Notes under the pieces: model-generated | What the model was told of the DNA's origin: nothing | The model's input: the letters and a program-made list of their open reading frames with translations, nothing else | The model's database searches: none | Program-made: the position numbers and the translations under genes | DNA from: Opitutia bacterium | Lineage (GTDB): Bacteria > Verrucomicrobiota > Verrucomicrobiia > Opitutales > Opitutaceae | Direction of reading: 5' to 3' | Length of the DNA stretch: 64,000 bases | Assembly: GCA_016217545.1 (NCBI GenBank) | Contig: JACRHT010000003.1 | Coordinates: 62,001 to 126,000, forward strand | Shown: piece after piece, positions 37,178-45,364 of the stretch | How positions within the stretch are numbered: the stretch's first letter is position 1 | How the letters are laid out: each line of letters opens with the position of its first letter

Positions 37178-38545
37178 ATGGCAATCGTCACCACGAACCC
37201 GGCCACCGGCCGCACGCTCCGGCGCTACCGCGAACACGACGCGCGCACCGTCGACCGCGCGCTCGCGCGAGCCGTGACCGCGTTCGCCGAGTGGCGCGAG
37301 CTGAGCTTCGCCGCCCGCGCCCGTCATCTGCGCGCCATCGCCCGCGAGTTGCGGCGCGACGCCCCAAAATTCGCCGCGCTGATCACCGCCGAGATGGGCA
37401 AGCCGATCACGCAAGCCGTGGCCGAGATCGAGAAATGCGCCGCGAACTGCGAACACTTCGCAGAACATGCCGCCGCGATGTTGGCCGACGCCTGCCCGCC
37501 CGGCGCGCCCGCGCATCGCTACGTGACTTACCAACCGCTCGGCGTCGTGCTCGCCATCGAGCCGTGGAATTTCCCTTTCTGGCAAGTCTTCCGCGCCGCG
37601 GCGCCGGCGTTGATGGCGGGCAACACGATGGTGCTGAAGCATGCCTCGAACGTCACCGGCTGCGCGCTGGCGATCGAACGCGTCTTCACGCGTGCCGGCG
37701 TGCCACGCGGAATTTTTCAAACGCTCGTTGTGAACGGCGCGCGCGCGGAGGCATTGGTCGCCGATCCGCGCATCGCAATGGTCACGCTCACCGGCAGCAC
37801 CGCCGTCGGTCAGCGCGTCGCGGCACGCGCTGGCGCCGCGATGAAGAAGGGCGTGTTCGAACTCGGCGGCAGCGATCCCTACGTGATTCTCGCCGACGCC
37901 GACCTCGATCTTGCTGCCGAGCTGTGCGCCGAGTCGCGCCTCTACAACAACGGGCAGAGTTGCGTGGCCGCGAAGCGCTTCATCGTCGTCGCGTCTGTGC
38001 GGGCCGAGTTCGAGCAAAAGCTCACGGCCGCGCTCGCGCGTCGACAACCGGGCGACCCGCGCGATCCGGCCACCCAGCTCGGACCGCTCGCGCGCGACGA
38101 CATTCGCCGCGAAGTGCACGCGCAGGTGCGCCACAGTGTGCGCGCCGGCGCACGCCTGCTGCTCGGCGGCAAGTTGCCGCACGGGACCGGTTGTTTTTAT
38201 CCGCCGACGGTGCTCGCCGGAGTGCGGCCGGGCATGGCGGCGTTCGACGAAGAGTTGTTCGGCCCCGTCGCCGCCGTCGTGCCGGCCCGCAACGAGGCGG
38301 AAGCCATCGCCCTCGCGAACCGCACGCCATACGGGCTGGGCGCGGGCGTGTTCACGCGCGACCGCGCGCGCGGCGAGCGTATCGCGCGCACGCAGCTCGA
38401 AGCCGGCAATGCCTTTGTGAACGAGTTCGTGCGCTCGCACCCGACGCTGCCGTTCGGCGGCGTCAAGCAGAGCGGCCACGGACGCGAGCTCGGCGCGTGG
38501 GGCCTGCGGGAGTTCACCAACGTGAAGACAATCAGCGTTCGCTGA
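37178..38545 (+). CDS. Aldehyde dehydrogenase, succinate-semialdehyde (Sad/YneI) type
   Basis: 455 residues. NAD(P)-dependent oxidation of an aldehyde, probably succinate semialdehyde. Seen: PWNFPFWQVFRAAAPALMAGN near 128, LTGSTAVGQRVA (cofactor turn), catalytic Glu in FELGGSDPYVIL near 230, and catalytic Cys in NNGQSCVAAKRF near 263. The LGGSDP and HASNVTGCA blocks match the Sad subgroup rather than GabD. The ATG at 37178 is preferred over a TTG at 37136. Its end overlaps a convergent small gene by 14 bp. Confidence 0.9.
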   Translation: MAIVTTNPATGRTLRRYREHDARTVDRALARAVTAFAEWRELSFAARARHLRAIARELRRDAPKFAALITAEMGKPITQAVAEIEKCAANCEHFAEHAAAMLADACPPGAPAHRYVTYQPLGVVLAIEPWNFPFWQVFRAAAPALMAGNTMVLKHASNVTGCALAIERVFTRAGVPRGIFQTLVVNGARAEALVADPRIAMVTLTGSTAVGQRVAARAGAAMKKGVFELGGSDPYVILADADLDLAAELCAESRLYNNGQSCVAAKRFIVVASVRAEFEQKLTAALARRQPGDPRDPATQLGPLARDDIRREVHAQVRHSVRAGARLLLGGKLPHGTGCFYPPTVLAGVRPGMAAFDEELFGPVAAVVPARNEAEAIALANRTPYGLGAGVFTRDRARGERIARTQLEAGNAFVNEFVRSHPTLPFGGVKQSGHGRELGAWGLREFTNVKTISVR

Positions 38546-38897
38546 CGTCGGGCGAATCGACCGGGGGATTCGAGTCCGCCGTGCCCCACGTTTCCTCCAT
38601 GATCAGACGGACGCGCTCCGCCGAGACACGAAGCCGAAGGAGCCGATGCAGCGCGCCACGACAGCCCGCCGCAGTGTGATATTCGCCCGCTTCGGCATGG
38701 AAAAAGCGACGACTGCGCAGATCGCCGACGCTGCGCAAAAACTCGCGATCTGCGGCGAAATAGTCGGGCAATGTCGCCAGCGCGCCTCGAAAGGGCCGGG
38801 CGTGAAAATACAGTGCGCGAGGAAGCAAATGCTCCTCGAACTCGGTGAGATTAATACCGTGTTGCGAGCAGTAGCGCTCGCGAAATGACAGGCCCAT
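38532..38897 (-). CDS. Small protein of unknown function
   Basis: 121 residues from the ATG at 38897. Soluble, Arg-rich, with MGLSFRERYCSQHGI, LLPRALYFHARPFRGAL and a helix containing RRFFHAEAGEYH and RGALHRLLRLRVSAERVRLIMEETWG. No family recognised, but coding character is good and it has its own likely start. The gap that follows to the tRNA (38898-39237, 340 bp) shows only a 7-bp hairpin at 39128-39146 and no gene I can support. Confidence 0.6.
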   Translation of the reverse strand: MGLSFRERYCSQHGINLTEFEEHLLPRALYFHARPFRGALATLPDYFAADREFLRSVGDLRSRRFFHAEAGEYHTAAGCRGALHRLLRLRVSAERVRLIMEETWGTADSNPPVDSPDVSER

Positions 38898-39237
38898 GTC
38901 AGTCGGGGGGTAAGGTGACGGGCTCACCACATTGAGAGCCACGCGTCGCTGCAATACCGCCGATACCCCATCCGCAATCCGGCATTACTCCCACTTTGCA
39001 CAGCGGCGGACAGCTCTCAGCGTTACCGCCCCGTAACTGTCATAACCGCTGTGGATGCGCGGGTCCGACAGCTGCGCTGTTTCTCCAATCTCAACCGTTG
39101 GAGACGGCCCGACTCCCCGGCTATCCTCCGCAGGCGTGTCCTGCGGGCACCGTGGCCGTGCGCAAAGACCATCGCCGAACCTCAAAATTCTGCTTCCGTT
39201 TTCGTTCCGGCGGTCTACGTTTTCGCGCCTTGCTTCC

Positions 39238-39328
39238 GGAGAGGTGGCAGAGTGGTTGAACGCGCCGCACTCGAAATGCGGTTTAGGCTTATACCCTAAC
39301 GTGGGTTCGAATCCCACCCTCTCCGCCA
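39238..39328 (+). tRNA. tRNA-Ser (anticodon CGA)
   Basis: 91 nt including CCA. The acceptor stem GGAGAGG pairs with CCTCTCC. The anticodon stem CCGCA/TGCGG encloses CTCGAAA, giving anticodon CGA. A long variable arm is present, as expected for tRNA-Ser, and the T arm contains GGTTCGAATCC. Confidence 0.95.
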
Positions 39329-39337
39329 GTTTCAGAG

Positions 39338-39367
39338 ATCCGCCGCGCCGAGTGCCGGCGGATTTTT
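39338..39367 (+). terminator. Terminator after tRNA-Ser
   Basis: 8-bp stem ATCCGCCG (39338-39345) with CGGCGGAT (39356-39363) and T tract TTTTT. Confidence 0.75.
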
Positions 39368-39399
39368 CGTTTTCCGGGCTTTTCGAGGAATCGGCTTAG

Positions 39400-39807
39400 T
39401 CAAACGTTCTCATCCTCGCGTCCGGACAGCTCGCGGCGGTTGGCCGGGAGGTGTTGGGGCAGGAAGAAATAGTAGAGCATCAGCTGCCAGCTGCGGGAGG
39501 AACGGTAGAGCACGAGCGGAACGAGCAGCGCCGCAACGATGGCGGCGACGGCCGCGACGGTGTTGCCCAGCACGCCGTAATACCAGAGCAGCGCGATCGG
39601 CGTGAGGAAGACGATGCACGTGACGCCGTAGTTGAGTGCCATCGCGCCGAGGAAGAATCCCTCCTCGCGCTCGAGCTTCAGGCCGCATTGCGGGCACTCG
39701 CGGTTCAGTTCGAGCGGCTTCGCCGGGCTGAACAGGGTCTTGCCGCCGCAATTCGGACAGCGGTTGGTGAGGCCGCGTTGGATGACTTGTTGCTGCGTGA
39801 CGCGCAT
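39400..39807 (-). CDS. DUF983 family membrane protein
   Basis: 135 residues. An N-terminal zinc-ribbon-like pair (CPNCGG near 17, CPQCG near 39) is followed by two membrane helices. This is the DUF983 layout, whose function is unknown. It lies just downstream of the tsf terminator on the same strand and may depend on read-through or its own promoter. The last residues are charged (RREDENV-type). Confidence 0.8.
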   Translation of the reverse strand: MRVTQQQVIQRGLTNRCPNCGGKTLFSPAKPLELNRECPQCGLKLEREEGFFLGAMALNYGVTCIVFLTPIALLWYYGVLGNTVAAVAAIVAALLVPLVLYRSSRSWQLMLYYFFLPQHLPANRRELSGREDENV

Positions 39808-39810
39808 AAA

Positions 39811-39841
39811 TGAAAACGCCCCACCTTACGGCGGGGCGTTT
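39811..39841 (-). terminator. Terminator downstream of tsf
   Basis: 9-bp stem AAACGCCCC (39814-39822) with GGGGCGTTT (39833-39841). On the minus strand a T-containing tract follows, so it ends the rpsB-tsf transcript. Confidence 0.75.
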
Positions 39842-39860
39842 GGGAAAGCAAAGCGCGGAC

Positions 39861-40451
39861 TTAGGCGCCGAGCTGGAAGCGGACGAAGCGGCGGATCACC
39901 ATGTTTTCGCCGATGGTGCCGACCTTCTCCTTCAGCAGATCCTTGATCGTCTTGTCCGGATTTTTGACGAAGGGCTGATCGATGAGGCACACCTGCGAGA
40001 AATACTTCTCGAGTTTGCCTTCGACGATCTTCTGCACGGCGGCGGCGGGCTTGCCCTCCATCTGCGCAGCGGCGATCTCGCGCTCCTTGGCGAGTTCGGT
40101 TTCCGGCACCTGCTCACGCGAAACGTAGAGCGGGCTGGTCGCGGCGATCTGCAGGCAGAGGTCGCGGCAGAACGCCTTGAAGTCGTCGTTCTTCGCCACG
40201 AAGTCGGTCTCGCAACCGACTTCGACGAGGACGCCGACCTTGCCGCCGACGTGGATGTAGGACTCGATGAGACCTTCCTTCGTCGAGCGGCCGGAGAGCT
40301 TGTCGATCTTGTTGCCGAGCTTTTTGCGGAGGAGCGTGATGGCGTCCTCCATGTTGCCCTTCGTTTCATCGAGGGCCTTCTTGCATTCGAGCATACCCGC
40401 GCCGGTTTTCTCGCGGAGTTCTGCCACCATACTGGCTGTAACAGCGGACAT
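39861..40451 (-). CDS. tsf: Translation elongation factor Ts
   Basis: 196 residues. EF-Ts exchanges GDP on EF-Tu. The N-terminal motif VAELREKTGAGMLECKKALDE and the CETDFVAKND core (near 80) are clear. The length equals the short Thermus-type EF-Ts, lacking the extra domain of the E. coli protein. It follows rpsB by 24 bp, the usual order. Confidence 0.96.
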   Translation of the reverse strand: MSAVTASMVAELREKTGAGMLECKKALDETKGNMEDAITLLRKKLGNKIDKLSGRSTKEGLIESYIHVGGKVGVLVEVGCETDFVAKNDDFKAFCRDLCLQIAATSPLYVSREQVPETELAKEREIAAAQMEGKPAAAVQKIVEGKLEKYFSQVCLIDQPFVKNPDKTIKDLLKEKVGTIGENMVIRRFVRFQLGA

Positions 40452-40475
40452 TTGAGTGATCGGTTGGTTGAGAGA

Positions 40476-41369
40476 TTAGACTTCTTCCGTGGAAACGGTG
40501 GACTTCTTCGCGCCGGCGGTGCGGCCGGTGCGCTTGCGCGGGGCGGCGGCGGGCTTCTCGGTGACGAGTTCCTTCACGTCCTGCGGGAGGGCGACGACCT
40601 TGTCGAGCGCCTCGTCGGCGTCCGCCGGGGCGGCCGCGGCGGCGGCGTCAGCGGCGGCCTTCTCGGCGCGCTGGACGCGGCGGGTTTCGCGGTGCGCGAG
40701 GCCGGACTGGATGGCGGCGACGACCGTCTCGACGACGATGCGGATCGACTTCGCGGCGTCGTCGTTGCCCGGGATCGGGTGCGAGAGCTGCGTCGGGTCC
40801 GAGTTGGTGTCGACGAGGCCGACACACGGGATGTTGAGGCGCTTGGCCTCGGCGACGGCGATGGCTTCGTAGCCGGCGTCGATGACGAACATCGCGCCCG
40901 GGAGGGCCGTGATGTTGGCGATGCCGTCGAAGTTGCGGGTCATGCGGGCCATCTCGCGGCGGATCGCGGACTCTTCCTTGGAGGAGAGTTTGCCGAGCTC
41001 GCCCGAGGCGTCTTGCGCCTGGTATTTCTTGAACTTGGCGAGCGACTTCTTGATCGTCTCGAAATTCGTGAGCGTGCCACCCATCCAGCGCGTGGTGACG
41101 TAGGGCATACCGGTCGCGGTCGCGGCCTCCTTGATCATTTCCTGCGCCTGGCGCTTGGTGCCGACGAGGAGGACTTCATCGCCCGAGGCGACGAGGTTTT
41201 CGAGGAACGCGCAGGCCTTTTCGAGGGCGCCGTGGGTTTTCTCGAGGTCGATGATGGTGATGCCCTGACGGTGACCGAACACGTAGGGCTTGGAGCGCGG
41301 GTTCCAGCGCTTGGTCTGGTGACCGAGGTGGACGCCGGCATCGAGGAGGTCTTTGGGAGTGACGTTCAT
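40476..41369 (-). CDS. rpsB: 30S ribosomal protein S2
   Basis: 297 residues from the ATG at 41369, which begins the typical MNVTPKDLLDAGVHLGHQTKRWNP. GTKRQAQ, TRWMGGTLTNF and LVDTNSDP are S2 hallmarks. Compared with the usual ~240 residues it has a ~55-residue Ala/Lys/Glu-rich C-terminal tail (from about 240), probably disordered. First gene of the rpsB-tsf operon. Confidence 0.96.
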   Translation of the reverse strand: MNVTPKDLLDAGVHLGHQTKRWNPRSKPYVFGHRQGITIIDLEKTHGALEKACAFLENLVASGDEVLLVGTKRQAQEMIKEAATATGMPYVTTRWMGGTLTNFETIKKSLAKFKKYQAQDASGELGKLSSKEESAIRREMARMTRNFDGIANITALPGAMFVIDAGYEAIAVAEAKRLNIPCVGLVDTNSDPTQLSHPIPGNDDAAKSIRIVVETVVAAIQSGLAHRETRRVQRAEKAAADAAAAAAPADADEALDKVVALPQDVKELVTEKPAAAPRKRTGRTAGAKKSTVSTEEV

Positions 41370-41564
41370 GGGATCTATGTATGTCGAATACACAGGTCGG
41401 CCAACTGGGCCGCCTTGCGATCAGACTGTGCCGCGAGCGCTGCTCCTGTTCAGACAGAGCGCGCGACGAGTTTTCGTTGGGTTGGTTGAAGGAACAGGAA
41501 GGGCAAAAACAGAGATGGCGCGCGAGTGGAGCAAGACCTTTCTCCAAAAAACTCAAAATCGCCG

Positions 41565-41593
41565 TTGACAGCGCAAAACGCGGTTCGCACGTT
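41565..41593 (+). promoter_or_regulatory. Possible promoter of tRNA-fMet
   Basis: A perfect TTGACA (41565-41570) lies 38 bp before the tRNA. The -10 hexamer 17 bp further is poor (CACGTT), so this is a weak call based on the -35 box and position. Confidence 0.3.
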
Positions 41594-41607
41594 GACCGCT
41601 CGCTTGT

Positions 41608-41688
<81 letters not shown>

Positions 41689-41690
<2 letters not shown>

Positions 41691-41722
41691 AACCCCCGGA
41701 AACTGCTCCCGGGGGTTTCTGC
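41689..41722 (+). terminator. Terminator after tRNA-fMet (element copy)
   Basis: 10-bp stem AAACCCCCGG (41690-41699) with CCGGGGGTTT (41709-41718), then TCTGCTT. The native terminator of this tRNA appears to be the one at 46969, displaced by the insertion. Confidence 0.8.
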
Positions 41723-41951
41723 TTAATGACTTGCGCGATTTTCGAAAGAGCGACTGCCCGCGTGCAACCTCAGTCAACACGAGGCAACTTTGGGACACCA
41801 AAACCAAACATTACGCCAAACATTTTTTCGAGCCGAAAAGCAGCTTTCCCCCATCGGCCTTCAGGCTCCGCACCCGCAGGCCTGACCGTTGAGCATCAAT
41901 AAAATAGCCACTCCCGAAGGAGTGGCTAAGGCAGCTAAAACTGGAAGAAAT

Positions 41952-42311
41952 TTAGGCGGCCGAAGGGATGCCCGAGACGCCCTGCTCCCGAGGAGAGCCG
42001 ACCAAACACCCGATCCCACGTTGCGTAAGTCGCATAATTTCACCCAGCGGATAACGCCAGGTTCCGGGAAGAATCTCCACCGGGTGAAGCAGTCCCTCCT
42101 TGGTCATTCTCCAGATCGTCACGCGATTCACGCTGAGGAGTTCCGCCGCGCGCTTCTGCGTGACCAGGGCACGAGCGTCGCTGTCGGCTCCGCGTGCAGC
42201 CTCTTCCACCTGCCCGGAAATCAGTCGCTGCACCAGATCCCGCTCCCCGCTCGTCAAGGAGGAGTCGGTCGTCACGACGGATTGGAGAATGGCCCGGGAC
42301 GTCGGATTCAT
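41952..42311 (-). CDS. Excisionase-like helix-turn-helix protein
   Basis: 119 residues from the ATG at 42311 (a TTG at 42320 is possible). The helical N-terminus (SGERDLVQRLISGQ) precedes a winged-helix DNA-binding region, LVTQKRAAELLSVNRVTIWRMTKEGLLHPVEILPGTWRYPLGEI, of the MerR/excisionase type. Being next to the att site, it probably acts as recombination directionality factor or regulator of the element. It follows the next gene by 5 bp in one operon. Confidence 0.75.
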   Translation of the reverse strand: MNPTSRAILQSVVTTDSSLTSGERDLVQRLISGQVEEAARGADSDARALVTQKRAAELLSVNRVTIWRMTKEGLLHPVEILPGTWRYPLGEIMRLTQRGIGCLVGSPREQGVSGIPSAA

Positions 42312-42316
42312 GGCGA

Positions 42317-42694
42317 TCAAACCCCTGCCAGCAAGCTATGCCGAACGGATGCCCGGAGGCTCTCGCGCGCCAGGACATCAGCCGCGAGCTGTTCGACCGT
42401 CGCATCGTGAAAGCGGTTCACGCGGTGATACACCGGGAAGCCAAAGTCGGTCTTTTCGGTCCTCCACTCCACCGCCGCGACCATACGCTGTTCACGATGA
42501 TCGAAGAGGCGCACCTCGCCGCCATCGAAGGCGGGCGACTGATTCAAGAACGCCTCGACCGCCTCCGGCGCCGAGTCGGTGCGAAAGCCAGGAAGGAATA
42601 GCCCCGTGCGGTTCTGCCGATGGATTTGATAACGCGCCACTGACGCTTCCGCGTCGGGGCCGGTGATGGTTGATGTTTCGTGGTTGGTTTTCAT
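42317..42694 (-). CDS. Unknown protein of the integrative element
   Basis: 125 residues from the ATG at 42694; an upstream ATG at 42721 or 42757 would lengthen it. The middle (ARYQIHRQNRTGLFLPGFRTDSAPEAVEAFL) and the beta-like part (VRLFDHREQRMVAAVEWRTEKTDFGFPVYHR) look like a small alpha/beta domain. No family recognised. It is upstream of the HTH gene in the same direction. Confidence 0.6.
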   Translation of the reverse strand: MKTNHETSTITGPDAEASVARYQIHRQNRTGLFLPGFRTDSAPEAVEAFLNQSPAFDGGEVRLFDHREQRMVAAVEWRTEKTDFGFPVYHRVNRFHDATVEQLAADVLARESLRASVRHSLLAGV

Positions 42695-43478
42695 GGATGC
42701 GGTTGGTTTTGCTGCATCCATCTCTGCGCCGGTTGGCGTCTTCCTCAACGCAGCCACCCTGCCGAAATTGCGGGACGATTCCTACACCGGATTCGGTAGG
42801 CTCAGAGTATCGGGCGAGGCCTGCCGATCCATCACCGTGGTGTCATGCGACTCCCGCACAACCAGACGGCGCTGACGGACCCAAGGCAGCCGGACCATGC
42901 CGCCCTCATCGCGAGGTCACTCCGGCGGATTTTCATGACGCGAGGCGCATTGACCGTGGGGTTCGTCCGCCTTGGCGGAGATCATCAGGGCCGGCGGTGT
43001 CGTGACTCGGCGTCGTCCCGAGCCGGGCGAGACCGTTGCGGAATTTCTCCAGCTTCACTCTCCCACGCGATGATCCGATGGCGGCACGGAGCACCCCGGC
43101 AGCGCTGCATGCGGTCATGCCTGCGAGCGGTCCGCGTTCTTCCGGGCAACGCCGCCACAACGGCACGTTCTTTTTTAACGGATCGTTTTCGCTCTCTCTG
43201 GCGGCCCCTCCAGCCGCGCCGCCGCTGCGCGGACGGGGACGGTTAGGTCCTCCTTGAAAGGAATCCCCCCAACCGTCCCCTCGTCCCGGCCGGCACCCCC
43301 GCCCTTCGACGAGAGAGCAATCCCGCTCGCTGCGCTGCGCTCCACCTTGCGCAACGGTGCTGATCGTCGGCATCCCTCCGGGGCGGCCGATTTTCGGTTC
43401 GGCTCGGGTAGGGGTCCGCGTCGCGCGGCCCGCGACTGATGCGCCCTCGTTGGGGCGCTCCAGAAAAAAAGGAAAGTT
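42695..43478. promoter_or_regulatory. Long leader region with nested hairpins upstream of the DUF932 gene
   Basis: A ~780-bp stretch without a gene I can support. A 10-bp stem (43235-43244 with 43271-43280) encloses a 26-nt loop that contains a small nested stem TCCTT/AAGGA. Another hairpin, GCGCCC (43441-43446) with GGGCGC (43453-43458), lies just before a good ribosome site AAGGAAAG (43469-43476). It may act as a structured 5' leader or as an element replication/transfer region. Confidence 0.35.
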
Positions 43479-44330
43479 ATGAACACGATTGAATCCGTTC
43501 CCGTTGCTCCCGCTCGCGTCTTCAAGGCGCTCTCGTCCGATGACCTCCGCCGTTGCGCTCCCTCGATCTTCGCCGAGCACGCGCGACCGGGGGTGTCCGC
43601 CCGTTACACCTTCGTTTCCACCCAGCAGGTCGTTGCCCTGCTTGGCGCGGAGGGTTGGGAACCAGTGAAGGCGTCGGAGCAGCGGGTCAGGCTGGAGGAC
43701 CGCATCGGTTTTCAGATGCACGAAATCCGGTTTGCCCGACGCGCAGACCTGGAGGCAGGCGCGATGCAGGTCGGGAGCACGCGCGCGGAGATGATCCTGC
43801 AAAACGCGCACGACGGCAGCCGAGCCTACCGCATCGACGCGGGCCTGTATCGGTTGGTTTGCCGCAACGGTCTGACCGTCGCGGATGCCGACTTTGCCCA
43901 TGTCTCGATCCGGCACATGGACGTTTCCGCCGAGGCCTTTGCCAAGGCGGCGCAATCCGTGGCGGAGAACACGCCGCGCGCGCTGGAGGCGGTGACCAAG
44001 TGGCAGGGCGTGCAGCTCCCGCAGGCCACGCGGGTGGAGTTCGCCCGGCGTGCAGCGGGCCTCCGTTGGGATGCTGATCAACCGGTCATGAAGCTCCTCA
44101 GCCCGGAGAAGCTGCTGACGCCGGTGCGTTACGGCGATGCCGCCACTGACCTCTGGACCACCTTCAACGTGGTTCAGGAGCACCTGATTCGAGGCGGCGA
44201 CCGTTACATGGGCTACACCGCCGACATGGGCATCCGCCACAACCGGACACGCCCGGTAGGCGGCCTGAGCGAAGGCCAGAAGCTGAACAAGGCGCTTTGG
44301 AGTCTCGCAAGCGAGTTCGCGAACAACTGA
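43479..44330 (+). CDS. DUF932-family plasmid/phage protein
   Basis: 283 residues. The DUF932 core is visible: RYTFVSTQQVVALLGAEGWEPV, FQMHEIRF, and the diagnostic AYRIDAGLYRLVCRNGLTVAD near 125. Such proteins are common on plasmids, phages and integrative elements; their role is unknown (possibly recombination-related). A good ribosome site precedes the ATG and a strong terminator follows the stop, so it is a single-gene unit. Confidence 0.8.
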   Translation: MNTIESVPVAPARVFKALSSDDLRRCAPSIFAEHARPGVSARYTFVSTQQVVALLGAEGWEPVKASEQRVRLEDRIGFQMHEIRFARRADLEAGAMQVGSTRAEMILQNAHDGSRAYRIDAGLYRLVCRNGLTVADADFAHVSIRHMDVSAEAFAKAAQSVAENTPRALEAVTKWQGVQLPQATRVEFARRAAGLRWDADQPVMKLLSPEKLLTPVRYGDAATDLWTTFNVVQEHLIRGGDRYMGYTADMGIRHNRTRPVGGLSEGQKLNKALWSLASEFANN

Positions 44331-44340
44331 GCCCGACAAG

Positions 44341-44371
44341 GGGAGCGGCCTGCGGGCCGCTCCCTTTCTTT
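44341..44371 (+). terminator. Terminator after the DUF932 gene
   Basis: Perfect 10-bp stem (44341-44350 with 44355-44364), TGCG loop, then TTTCTTTC. Confidence 0.85.
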
Positions 44372-44496
44372 CGGGAGGCGTGATCCCCCGTTTCCGGTAG
44401 GCGCGCTGGCGTGCCAGGCGCACGCGAGCCGCTTCAATCAGCCGCGCCGATCAGCACTCCGCTGACCGGTGCCTTCACAATCCAACGAAATTCACG

Positions 44497-44661
44497 ATGA
44501 ACAACGGAACCACCGAAACTCCCGCCGCCGCCGAACTCGAAACTCTCAAGCGCGAGCTGATGAAAGCCGAGGTCCGCCTCGCTAAGGCCCGTGCCACCGT
44601 CGTCAGCGCTGAGATCGACATCAAAGTCCTGAGTGCGCGGCTTAAGGCCGCCACAAAGTAA
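44497..44661 (+). CDS. 54-residue coiled-coil protein
   Basis: A small frame not obvious by size alone: ATG 44497 to TAA. A Thr/Ala-rich start is followed by a heptad-like charged helix (LETLKRELMKAEVRLAKARATVV ... LSARLKAATK). No family recognised; coding is plausible because of the clean helix and its position after the DUF932 unit. Confidence 0.5.
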   Translation: MNNGTTETPAAAELETLKRELMKAEVRLAKARATVVSAEIDIKVLSARLKAATK

Positions 44662-44758
44662 GGGAGAGGCCGATCCCGCGTTCATCCCATGTCTTGGGGG
44701 TATGGCGCAAAAGCAGAAATATGCGCGACCTGCTGGTGAAAGACGTTAAACCGTCCTC

Positions 44759-45352
44759 ATGGCAAATCTCGGCGCCGCGCACAAAGGATATCTATATCAA
44801 GATATCGCGACGGCGTATTTCCTAGCCAACGCATTAGTCGATCCAGTTAGGGAAATTTCTGTCGACTTCAAACGCCACCCTGCCGATCGCTTTGACGACT
44901 TAAGTATTGTTGAGACTAACGCGACACAGTTGCGCAGGCAGTTCAAACACACCGACGGCGAGACCCCTTTTGCCCAGAAGTTTCTGTCCTCGGACAGCAC
45001 CCGCGATCACTCGACACCATGTCGAGAAAGGGAACTGCTCACCCCGAATCGCAAGGATTTGAAGCAGGTCTTCGCCGACCAGTTCGAGGGCATGACGCTC
45101 GACCCGGTGCCGCTCGCGGTGCTGGAGGACACCCGTGAGCGGCTGATCGAACGGATCAACGCTGACCTCACCGCCGGCGAGCGGGAGTTCCTGCTCTTGA
45201 TGAAGCGACTGGAGCCCAAATGGGAGCTGCTCGGGTTGCCGGGAGTCGAACGCCTGCCAGGACCGCAGTGGAAGCTCTACAATCTGCGCAAGATGGACGC
45301 GGCCAGGCGTCGCGCCGCCGAGGAGCAGCTCCGGAAGCGGCTCGGGCTGTAG
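44759..45352 (+). pseudogene. Chimeric remnant: nuclease-domain start fused to AbiEii-type toxin end
   Basis: 197 residues that look like two gene fragments joined in frame. Residues 1-80 (GAAHKGYLYQDIATAYFLANAL ... RFDDLSIVE ... LRRQFKHTDG) resemble the N-terminal PD-(D/E)xK-type domain of large Cap4/DUF4297-like or STAND defence proteins, with D, D and QxK in order. Residues about 95-197 (LTAGEREFLLLMKRLEPKWELLGLPGVERLP ... WKLYNLRKMD) resemble the C-terminus of AbiEii nucleotidyltransferase toxins. The first part is clearly lower in G+C. The join lies near a 17-bp palindrome (45010-45026). Each half lacks the rest of its protein, so activity is unlikely. Confidence 0.6.
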
Positions 45353-45364
45353 TTGGCGTGTTCA

